From positions 1 to 7,440 of the forward strand of contig JAIYBD010000282.1 of the NCBI GenBank assembly GCA_027488715.1: 7,440 nucleotides of DNA. Direction: 5' to 3'. The DNA comes from Bacteroidota bacterium. Lineage in GTDB: Bacteria > Bacteroidota > Bacteroidia > UBA7662 > CANHCV01. The position numbers and the translations under genes were made by a program. Every line of letters starts with the position of its first letter. Within the stretch, counting starts at the first letter, position 1. This document shows positions 1 to 5,777 of this stretch, in pieces. The notes below the pieces were generated by a model. It searched no databases and had not been told where the DNA came from. It was given only the letters and a program-made list of their open reading frames with translations.

Positions 1-22
1 CTTCGCAGCTAAGGCTTTTTTT
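1..22 (+). terminator. Possible 3' half of an intrinsic terminator cut by the window edge
   Basis: The sequence GCAGCTAAGGC at positions 5-15 is followed at once by seven T (16-22). This looks like the right arm of a rho-independent hairpin and its U-tract, for a plus-strand gene ending left of the window. The left arm is not visible, so this is inference. Alternatively it only forms the left half of an inverted repeat with positions 59-74. Confidence 0.25.
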
Positions 23-61
23 ATGCTTATTTCGCTTGAGCTTTGCTCAGACTCATCAGCA

Positions 62-90
62 TAAAAAAAAGCCTCACTTCGTGAGGCTTT
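62..90 (-). terminator. Intrinsic terminator downstream of tRNA-Ser
   Basis: Positions 68-77 and 81-90 form a perfect 10-bp stem (core GCCTCAC/GTGAGGC) around a 3-base loop. On the minus strand eight T (70 down to 63) overlap the base of the stem and follow it. It begins 11 bases beyond the tRNA CCA end, so it should end the tRNA transcript. On the plus strand the tail is weaker. Confidence 0.85.
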
Positions 91-100
91 GAAATTGTTT

Positions 101-188
101 TGGCGGAGAGTGAGGGATTCGAACCCCCGGACCTGTTACAGTCAACAGTTTTCAAGACTGCCGCAATCGACCACTCTGCCAACTCTCC
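101..188 (-). tRNA. tRNA-Ser, anticodon UGA
   Basis: This is a class II serine tRNA of 88 nt including an encoded CCA. Read on the minus strand, the acceptor arms GGAGAGT (188-182) and ACTCTCC (111-105) pair fully, followed by discriminator G and CCA (104-101). The anticodon stem GCAGT/ACTGT encloses the loop CTTGAAA, which gives anticodon TGA (UGA) and reading of UCA and other UCN codons by wobble. A long variable arm lies before the T arm, whose loop is TTCGAAT. The D arm contains the usual GTGGTCGA-type sequence. The gene stands alone between its own -7 element and a strong terminator. No tRNA neighbour is visible to the left, at least to the window edge. Confidence 0.97.
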
Positions 189-192
189 GCTG

Positions 193-200
193 CAAAGATA
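193..200 (-). promoter_or_regulatory. Bacteroidota -7 promoter element for tRNA-Ser
   Basis: On the minus strand positions 200-193 read TATCTTTG, an exact match to the Bacteroidota -7 consensus TAnnTTTG. It lies 4 bases upstream of the mature tRNA 5' end. The -33 TTTG partner is poor: with a 19-base spacer the preceding bases are only T/A-rich. The position implies a transcript starting at or within a few bases of the mature 5' end. Confidence 0.55.
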
Positions 201-253
201 AGTCGAGGAAATGATTTTAAAATGAACTTTTTTCAAAAAATGAGTGCAAAAGC

Positions 254-286
254 AAAAAAAATCCCCCGATACTTTCGGGGGATTTT
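254..286 (-). terminator. Intrinsic terminator downstream of the APC permease
   Basis: Positions 258-269 and 275-286 form a 12-bp stem with a CCCCCGA/TCGGGGG core and a 5-base loop. On the minus strand eight T (261-254) follow the G/C core. It starts 20 bases past the permease stop codon. The plus-strand side ends in only TTTT, so readthrough control is mainly for the minus strand. The remainder of the gap from 201 to 253 shows no gene. Confidence 0.88.
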
Positions 287-306
287 CTAAGTGGTTGAAC
301 CTTACT

Positions 307-1845
307 TTATTTTTTAGGTAAGCCGGCATTCTTGTGGCTGTACATAAAATAAACTACCATGCCAATGCCCATCCAAATAAAGAAACTAGTCCAAGTTAAC
401 AAAGGCAAAGAAATCATCAGTCCTACGCAGAATAAAATGGCGATGATGGGGGTAAATGGAACGAATGGAGTTCTAAACGGTGCGATACGATCAGGTTGAG
501 TTTTACGCAATACCAAAATACCTCCACTTACCAAAACGAAGGCAAACAGCGTACCCATGTTGGCCATTTCAGCAATCGTACCCAAAGGTACAAATCCAGA
601 AACAAACGCCACTGCGATTCCCGTAATTAACGTTCCAACATAAGGCGTTTGGAATCGAGGGTGAATTTTAGCAATCCAAGGTGGTAACAAACGATCGCGA
701 CTCATCGAATAAAAAATTCGACTTTGACCCAATAAGGTTACCAACAATACCGAGGTGATACCGGCCAAACCTCCCAAATCTACTAGAATGGCAGCCCATT
801 TATTGATCATCGAATTAGGGACTTGCTTGAACGCATACACCAAAGGTGCTCCAGCGTCGGTTCCTAAATCCTCCATGGTAAGCGTTCCATCGCAACGAAC
901 AATACCGGTGAAAACCATCGACATCAAAATGTAAAGAATGGTGGCAATAATCAACGACCAAATGATGCCTCGAGGAACGTCGCGAGAAGGATTTTCAGCC
1001 TCTTCTGCAGTGGTTGAAACGGCATCAAATCCAATGTAGGCAAAGAAAATGGTTGCGGCACCTAATACAATGCCACTTACTCCTCCAAAAGAACTCGTTG
1101 GAGAAGATCCAAACCATCCTGCAACAATTTTCCAAAGTGGCGTATCCCAAACCGAAGCAACAACACTTTCACCGTTGGAGGAAGCTTCTTTGATGGCAGG
1201 AATGAAAGGCGACCAGTTGTCGGGATTTACGTAAATTAATCCAACTCCAATGAAGAAAAAAGCAACAGCCAATTTGATCACAACAATGATATTGTTGAAA
1301 CGAGCAGATTCTTTAATTCCAGTGATCAACAAGGTAGTCATCGCTAAAGCAATAAACATGGCGGGTACGTTGGCATAACCACCGTCAGCAGGGGTTAACG
1401 CCCACTCTTTAGGGAATTCAACCCCGAAGACCAAATCAAGGAAATTGACAAAGTGCGAACTCCATCCTCCGGCGACAGCTGAAGTACTTAATCCATATTC
1501 CAGGATCAAATCCCAACCGATGACCCACGCAACGACTTCGCCCATGGTGGCAAAAGAGTAGGTATAGGCCGATCCTGCAATGGGAATAAAGCTAGCGAAC
1601 TCGGCATAACACAAAGCAGCTAAAATACACGCAACACCACAAATGATGAAGCTGAGCATGATTCCAGGACCTGCATTTTCAATGGCTACCTTTCCGGTTA
1701 ATACGAAAATTCCGGTGCCAATGATGCAACCAATGCCAATGGCGATGAGCGACCAAACATTTAGTGTTCGCTTTAATTTGTGTTCTCCTCCCTCAGATTC
1801 TGCGAGGATTTGTTCAACGGTTTTTTTTGCAAAAATGCTTCTCAT
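307..1845 (-). CDS. APC-superfamily amino acid permease, CAT-like
   Basis: The product is a 512-residue inner-membrane amino acid transporter of the APC superfamily, close to the cationic amino acid transporter/YfnA type. The first helix carries GIGCIIGTGIFVLTG (residues 37-51), the unwound substrate-binding helix of this fold. Residues 265-294 carry FFAYIGFDAVSTTAEEAENP and then RDVPRGI, a hallmark of CAT-like members. About 12 hydrophobic segments follow the family layout, and the last ends near residue 502 with a short basic tail. The start at MRSIFAKK is chosen because the 44 upstream in-frame residues read through the preceding terminator. No Shine-Dalgarno sequence is present. The loop at about residues 205-258 is longer than I remember for relatives. 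Substrate cannot be fixed from sequence: H+-coupled uptake of cationic or neutral amino acids are both possible. The gene stands between two terminators and is probably monocistronic. Confidence 0.9.
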   Translation of the reverse strand: MRSIFAKKTVEQILAESEGGEHKLKRTLNVWSLIAIGIGCIIGTGIFVLTGKVAIENAGPGIMLSFIICGVACILAALCYAEFASFIPIAGSAYTYSFATMGEVVAWVIGWDLILEYGLSTSAVAGGWSSHFVNFLDLVFGVEFPKEWALTPADGGYANVPAMFIALAMTTLLITGIKESARFNNIIVVIKLAVAFFFIGVGLIYVNPDNWSPFIPAIKEASSNGESVVASVWDTPLWKIVAGWFGSSPTSSFGGVSGIVLGAATIFFAYIGFDAVSTTAEEAENPSRDVPRGIIWSLIIATILYILMSMVFTGIVRCDGTLTMEDLGTDAGAPLVYAFKQVPNSMINKWAAILVDLGGLAGITSVLLVTLLGQSRIFYSMSRDRLLPPWIAKIHPRFQTPYVGTLITGIAVAFVSGFVPLGTIAEMANMGTLFAFVLVSGGILVLRKTQPDRIAPFRTPFVPFTPIIAILFCVGLMISLPLLTWTSFFIWMGIGMVVYFMYSHKNAGLPKK

Positions 1846-1866
1846 AGTTGGGTTGTTAGAAACTCG

Positions 1867-1895
1867 AAAACGTAAAAATAAACAAAGGGCCCAAT
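1867..1895 (-). promoter_or_regulatory. Possible promoter for the APC permease
   Basis: On the minus strand ATTG (1895-1892) and TACGTTTT (1874-1867) resemble the Bacteroidota -33 TTTG and -7 TAnnTTTG boxes, 17 bases apart. Each deviates by one base. The -33 copy lies inside the preceding terminator hairpin, and the start codon lies about 20 bases downstream. Only about 70 bases lie between hppA and the permease outside coding sequence, so the promoter must be here if the terminator works. Confidence 0.3.
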
Positions 1896-1909
1896 GAATG
1901 GGCCCTTTG
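1876..1909 (-). terminator. Intrinsic terminator downstream of hppA
   Basis: Positions 1883-1893 and 1899-1909 form a perfect 11-bp stem (CAAAGGGCCCA/TGGGCCCTTTG) with a 5-base loop. On the minus strand it is followed by a T-rich tail, GTTTATTTTTACG. It begins 22 bases after the hppA stop and separates that gene from the permease. Confidence 0.85.
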
Positions 1910-1931
1910 GGAAAAATTCGTGGAAATAAAA

Positions 1932-2255
1932 TTAATGATGTTCTCCGTGATGGCCATCCTTGGGACCTTCTTTGCACTCAGAATGCATCATTTCTTCGGT
2001 ATGACCCATGGCTTTCATCGCCACTTCGTGTTTTACCAAACATCTACCGTTTTCTTGCTTGATGCAAGCGGTAGAATCACATTTGCCTTCTTTCATCCAT
2101 GCATTGCAAGTGGAATCAGATACCCAGCAATTGCCGTCAGCATCCATTTCGCAGTTCATTTTTGCCATGCCCTCGTGGCACTCTTTTGGCATGGACATTT
2201 CAGAACAACATTCTTTTTTCTCTCCTGCACATGCTTCTTTTCCATCTGTTCCACC
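1932..2255 (-). other. Cys/Met/His-rich C-terminal tail of HppA
   Basis: These codons specify residues 706-812, after the last hydrophobic helix (about 684-703). The tail has 11 Cys (714, 721, 722, 731, 740, 748, 755, 764, 769, 777, 799) and ends GHHGEHH. Topology follows from the active site: loops 5-6 and 15-16 bind PPi in the cytoplasm, so the tail after helix 16 should be periplasmic. Known members usually end at or soon after this helix. Metal binding or disulfide formation is plausible but is inference. I recognise no named domain. Confidence 0.75.
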
Positions 2256-4370
2256 GGTCATGGCGATGTAAGGAGCGATAACCAAAGAAACGATGGACAT
2301 CAATTTAATCAAGATGTTCATGGAAGGACCAGAGGTGTCTTTGAAAGGATCTCCAACAGTATCTCCGGTTACCGAAGCTTTGTGTGGTTCTGATTTCTTG
2401 AAGTATTTCTCCCCATCAATCATCACACCTTTTTCGAAAGATTTTTTAGCGTTGTCCCATGCACCACCGGCGTTGTTTTGGAAAATTCCCATCAACACCC
2501 CTGATACAGTAACCCCAGCCAATAAACCGCCCAAAACTTCAGGTCCGAAAATAAATCCTACGATAATCGGGGTGATCAAAGCGATCGCACCGGGCATCAA
2601 CATTTCGCGAAGAGAAGCTTTGGTAGAAATTTCAACACACTTTTCATACTCAGGTTCAGCTTTGTACTCCATGATACCTGGAATTTCTTTGAATTGGCGA
2701 CGAACCTCTTTCACCATATCCATGGCAGCGCGACCTACAGCAGCAATGGCCAAAGCCGAGAAGATGAATGGAATCATGGCACCTACGAACAAACCGGCTA
2801 AAACGTCGGCCTTGTAAATATCAATAGAATCAATTCCGGCAACGCCAACGAAAGCGGCGAAAAGGGCAAGAGAAGTTAAAGCTGCGGAAGCAATTGCGAA
2901 ACCTTTACCGGTAGCTGCAGTGGTATTTCCAACGGCATCCAAGTTGTCGGTGCGATCACGAACTTCGGAAGGAAGTTGACTCATTTCGGCAATACCACCT
3001 GCGTTATCGGCAATAGGTCCGAAAGCATCAATCGCCAATTGCATAGCTGTAGTTGCCATCATTCCTGCTGCTGCAATTGCAACCCCGTAAAGTCCAGCAA
3101 ATTTGAAAGAAACCATGATGCCCGCAGCCAAAACAAGGATTGGGATAACCGTAGATTCCATACCTACTGAAAGTCCACCAATGATGTTGGTTGCGTGGCC
3201 AGTAGCTGATTTTTGAACGATGGAATCGACAGGACGTTTGCCCATTGCGGTGTAGTATTCGGTAACGATGGACATCAATGCGCCAACAACCAAACCTACA
3301 ACGATAGCCCAAAATACATCCATGTTGGTGAATTGTACACCGCGTAATTCCAAGTTTTCAGGAAGAATTTTTGTTGTTAAGAAGAAAGATGCAATACCGG
3401 TCAAAACGATGGAAGACCAGTTACCTAGGTTTAAAGCGTTTTGAACAGAATCGGTTTCTTTGGATACACGAACGAACCAAGTTCCAACGATGGAGAAAAT
3501 AATTCCCAATCCAGCAATGATCATCGGAAGCAAAATGGGAGATAAACCACCAAATTGATCTTCTACATTAATTTCTTGACCCAATACCATGGTCGCCAAA
3601 ATGGTTGCTACATACGAACCAAACAAGTCAGCTCCCATACCTGCAACGTCACCCACGTTATCACCTACGTTATCGGCAATGGTTGCTGGGTTACGAACAT
3701 CGTCTTCTGGAATTCCTGCTTCTACTTTACCTACCAAGTCAGCACCAACGTCGGCAGCTTTGGTATAAATACCACCTCCAACGCGGGCGAAAAGGGCAAT
3801 GGATTCAGCTCCAAGGGAGAATCCGGTTAATACTTCTATCGCACGCTTCATTTCTACACCATTTGCAGGAGCATCCGCAGCGAACATCTGGTAAAAAACG
3901 ATGAACAAAGCACCTAATCCAAAAACAGCAAGACCAGCAACACCCAGTCCCATTACAGTTCCACCAGTGAAAGAAACTTTCAAAGCTTTCGATAAACTGG
4001 TACGAGCTGCCTGCGTAGTGCGAACGTTGGATTTGGTAGCGATATTCATACCAATGTATCCGGCAAAGGCTGAGAAAAATGCTCCAATGACAAACGCAAC
4101 AGCAATTAACCAGTGACTGTGAATTTCAATTCCATTCACTTCGGTAACGGTTCCCGACCACGCCAGTAAAGCTGCCGCAACCACCACGAAATAAGATAAA
4201 ATTCTCCATTCGGCTTTCAAAAAGGCCATGGCTCCACGAGCAATGTAACCCGCTAGCTTTTGCATATTCGCATCGCCAGCATCTTGTTTGTTAACCCAAG
4301 CACTCTTGGCCACCATCACAACGAGGCCAACCAATCCTAGCGCAGGAACAACGTAAAACAGTTCATTCAT
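1932..4370 (-). CDS. hppA: K+-dependent membrane pyrophosphatase, predicted H+ pump, with Cys/Met/His-rich tail
   Basis: This 812-residue protein is a membrane-integral pyrophosphatase, which couples PPi hydrolysis to ion export across the inner membrane. Visible motifs are DVGADLVGK (207-215), DNVGDNVGD (233-241), the DNAGGIAEM region (455-463), NNAGGAWDNAKK (632-643) and TGDTVGDPFKDTSGPS (668-683). The K+ signature reads GNTTAATGKG (481-490), with Ala485 and Gly488 as in K+-dependent enzymes; K+-independent ones have Lys and Thr there. The transport Glu of Na+ pumps in helix 6 (DLFESY) is Gly251 here (DLFGSY), while helix 5 carries Glu189 (GAESIALF). That relocation is known from K+-dependent H+ pumps of the Flavobacterium type. 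The fold should end near residue 705. A further 107 residues (706-812) hold 11 Cys, 10 Met and 8 His. No frameshift is seen. The ATG at 4370 starts directly before the first helix; no Shine-Dalgarno sequence is present. Confidence 0.97.
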   Translation of the reverse strand: MNELFYVVPALGLVGLVVMVAKSAWVNKQDAGDANMQKLAGYIARGAMAFLKAEWRILSYFVVVAAALLAWSGTVTEVNGIEIHSHWLIAVAFVIGAFFSAFAGYIGMNIATKSNVRTTQAARTSLSKALKVSFTGGTVMGLGVAGLAVFGLGALFIVFYQMFAADAPANGVEMKRAIEVLTGFSLGAESIALFARVGGGIYTKAADVGADLVGKVEAGIPEDDVRNPATIADNVGDNVGDVAGMGADLFGSYVATILATMVLGQEINVEDQFGGLSPILLPMIIAGLGIIFSIVGTWFVRVSKETDSVQNALNLGNWSSIVLTGIASFFLTTKILPENLELRGVQFTNMDVFWAIVVGLVVGALMSIVTEYYTAMGKRPVDSIVQKSATGHATNIIGGLSVGMESTVIPILVLAAGIMVSFKFAGLYGVAIAAAGMMATTAMQLAIDAFGPIADNAGGIAEMSQLPSEVRDRTDNLDAVGNTTAATGKGFAIASAALTSLALFAAFVGVAGIDSIDIYKADVLAGLFVGAMIPFIFSALAIAAVGRAAMDMVKEVRRQFKEIPGIMEYKAEPEYEKCVEISTKASLREMLMPGAIALITPIIVGFIFGPEVLGGLLAGVTVSGVLMGIFQNNAGGAWDNAKKSFEKGVMIDGEKYFKKSEPHKASVTGDTVGDPFKDTSGPSMNILIKLMSIVSLVIAPYIAMTGGTDGKEACAGEKKECCSEMSMPKECHEGMAKMNCEMDADGNCWVSDSTCNAWMKEGKCDSTACIKQENGRCLVKHEVAMKAMGHTEEMMHSECKEGPKDGHHGEHH
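2040..2153 (-). repeat. Three imperfect Cys-bounded repeats in the HppA tail
   Basis: Residues 740-748 (CEMDADGNC), 755-764 (CNAWMKEGKC) and 769-777 (CIKQENGRC) share the pattern C-x(5 or 6)-[DEN]-G-[NKR]-C wherever the closing Cys is reached, with periods of 15 and 14 residues. Linkers also echo each other: SDST precedes unit 2 and DSTA precedes unit 3, and units 1 and 3 are followed by WV and LV. This suggests internal duplication of a small motif. Confidence 0.6.
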
Positions 4371-4405
4371 AACTAATAGTGTTTTTCTTTTTACAAAATC
4401 GACCG

Positions 4406-4429
4406 CAAAAATAAGCAGAAATTGTCAAA
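4406..4429 (-). promoter_or_regulatory. Possible promoter for hppA
   Basis: On the minus strand TATTTTTG (4413-4406) matches the Bacteroidota -7 consensus TAnnTTTG exactly, about 35 bases before the hppA start codon. The nearest TTTG upstream (4429-4426) is only 12 bases away, shorter than the usual 17-20, which weakens the pair. Confidence 0.35.
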
Positions 4430-4461
4430 AAATGCCCCTAAATTTTCAAACGTTTTAAGGC
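4427..4461 (-). terminator. Weak terminator-like hairpin at the end of the MATE gene
   Basis: On the minus strand GCCTTAAA (4461-4454) can pair with TTTAGGGGC (4442-4434) with one bulged G and one G-T pair, closing an 11-base loop. After a single A, six T follow (4432-4427). The stem includes the exporter stop codon. It is AT-rich at the top, so termination may be partial and hppA could receive some readthrough. The gap 4371-4454 holds no gene. Confidence 0.35.
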
Positions 4462-5777
4462 TCAATCGATTTACGGAAGTTGAACGTTTTCCACGTTAAT
4501 CCCAAAGCGGCCAACGTGAGCCCCAACGAAAGGCCAATCCAAATTCCTTGAATTCCAAGGTGTTGGGAAAATCCGAGGTAGTAGCAAAGCGGTATGGTAA
4601 TCACCCAATAAGCAAAAATGACGAAATAAGTTGGGAATTTCATCTCTTGTCGTCCACGCATTAACCCGGCAGCATTGGCTTGAACGGAGTCGCCAATCTG
4701 AAAAATAGCCGCCCAAACCAACAACATTGAAGCCGTTTTGATGACCTGGCTATCGCCAGTAAACCATTGCGGAAGGAAATTTTGAAAACCAATAAAGAAA
4801 AAGGCACATAAACCTCCCCACCACAAACTCATCAAAATTACCTTCTTATTGATGTTTCTCAAATCCGTCGCATCTTTTCGGCCTAAAGCTTCCGCTACCT
4901 TGATCCCCCCCGCAACCGCTAGCCCAATGCTAATCATGTAGGTGGTCGAAGCTAAACTCAAAGCAATTTGATGCGCTGCTTGCGCTTCTGCCGAGATCCA
5001 TCCGGCCATGATCCCGCTCAAACTGAAGGCCGCAACCTCTACCACGTATTGAATTCCAGCCGGAACCCCAATTTTTAATATGGATAACGAAATCTTACGA
5101 TCTTTCAATGAGGTGAAAAAATAGGTTCGGTAAGGCGCGAATTTGGGGTGACGTAAAACAAACGCCATCATGCAAATCAAAATAATAATGCGCGTTATGA
5201 GGGTTCCAAGCCCTGCGCCCGTTAATCCCATCGGTTCAAACCCCCAATTTCCGTAAATGAAAATCCAGTTGAGGCCGGCATTTAAAGGAATCGACCCAAT
5301 GGATAGCGCCATGGCGAATTTGGTAAACTCCAATCCATCGGCAAATTGCTTTAAGGCCAAAAACAAAAGCATGGGCAAAAGCGAAAAATTGATCAATCTG
5401 AAAAATGGATGGGCTAACTTGGCAACTTCCTGATCTTGGTCCATGGAAAAAACAATTTCAGAAGCAAATTCAGTACCTGTTACGATGAAAGTTGAAAGAA
5501 GAAGCGTAAGTAAAAAGCCCAGCCAAGCTATTTTTCCAACTTTTTTAGAATCTTCTGCTCCATTGGCTTCTGCAACCAAAGGACCAATCGCTGTGGTAAT
5601 GCCAATGCCTAAAACAAAAGGAATTCCCAGTATCGCTAAAACCAAAGACGATGCCGCCAAATGTTTGGCACCCACCTGGCCCACCATGGCGGTATCAATC
5701 AGGCCCAGCGCCATTTGAGAAATATTCCCTAAAACGATGGGGCCTGCAAGTTTAAAAATGTCTTTGTTGGTCGTCAC
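4455..5777 (-). CDS. MATE-family multidrug/metabolite exporter, GTG start
   Basis: The product is a 440-residue inner-membrane transporter of the MATE family (NorM/DinF-like), which exports small, often cationic compounds using an Na+ or H+ gradient. Two homologous six-helix halves are visible. The N half has DIFKLAGPIVLGNISQ (6-21), GLIDTAMVGQVGAKHLAASS (25-44) and PLNAGLNWIFIYG (164-176). The C half has GVPAGIQYVVE (237-247) and GDSVQANAAGLMRGRQEMKFP (362-382), matching the usual length of about 450. The start is assigned to GTG at 5777, giving V/M-TTNKDIFKLAG at the expected N terminus. This GTG overlaps the meaB stop as GTGA, indicating coupled translation. An ATG further upstream (5933) would add 52 hydrophilic, Arg/Lys/Ser-rich residues read out of frame within meaB, unlike any MATE N terminus. 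Substrate is unknown. Confidence 0.92.
   Translation of the reverse strand: MTTNKDIFKLAGPIVLGNISQMALGLIDTAMVGQVGAKHLAASSLVLAILGIPFVLGIGITTAIGPLVAEANGAEDSKKVGKIAWLGFLLTLLLSTFIVTGTEFASEIVFSMDQDQEVAKLAHPFFRLINFSLLPMLLFLALKQFADGLEFTKFAMALSIGSIPLNAGLNWIFIYGNWGFEPMGLTGAGLGTLITRIIILICMMAFVLRHPKFAPYRTYFFTSLKDRKISLSILKIGVPAGIQYVVEVAAFSLSGIMAGWISAEAQAAHQIALSLASTTYMISIGLAVAGGIKVAEALGRKDATDLRNINKKVILMSLWWGGLCAFFFIGFQNFLPQWFTGDSQVIKTASMLLVWAAIFQIGDSVQANAAGLMRGRQEMKFPTYFVIFAYWVITIPLCYYLGFSQHLGIQGIWIGLSLGLTLAALGLTWKTFNFRKSIEP

Noticed and set aside
27..329. Open frame of 100 codons on the minus strand
   Set aside because: It runs through the tRNA-Ser gene and both terminators, so it is a chance frame.
1821..1828. 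A8 tract in codons 6-9 of the permease as a slippage site
   Set aside because: It encodes Lys-Lys in frame in an AT-rich genome, and no alternative frame product follows.
1920..2393. Cys/His/Phe-rich open frame of 157 codons on the plus strand
   Set aside because: It lies opposite the hppA tail. Its composition is the mirror of the Cys/Met/His codons there, and hppA continues intact through it.
3028..3312. Minus-strand frame rich in Cys, Gly and Arg
   Set aside because: It is an out-of-frame reading inside the conserved core of hppA, with no independent start context.
4371..4454. Possible riboswitch or small RNA before hppA
   Set aside because: Only 84 bases, AT-rich, with no conserved aptamer-like arrangement; a weak terminator and a promoter explain it.
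4905..4911. Run of seven C (G on the coding strand) in the MATE gene, as a phase-variable tract
   Set aside because: It encodes the Gly-Gly of the family-typical AVAGGIKVAEALG segment in frame. One 7-base run without other signs is not enough.
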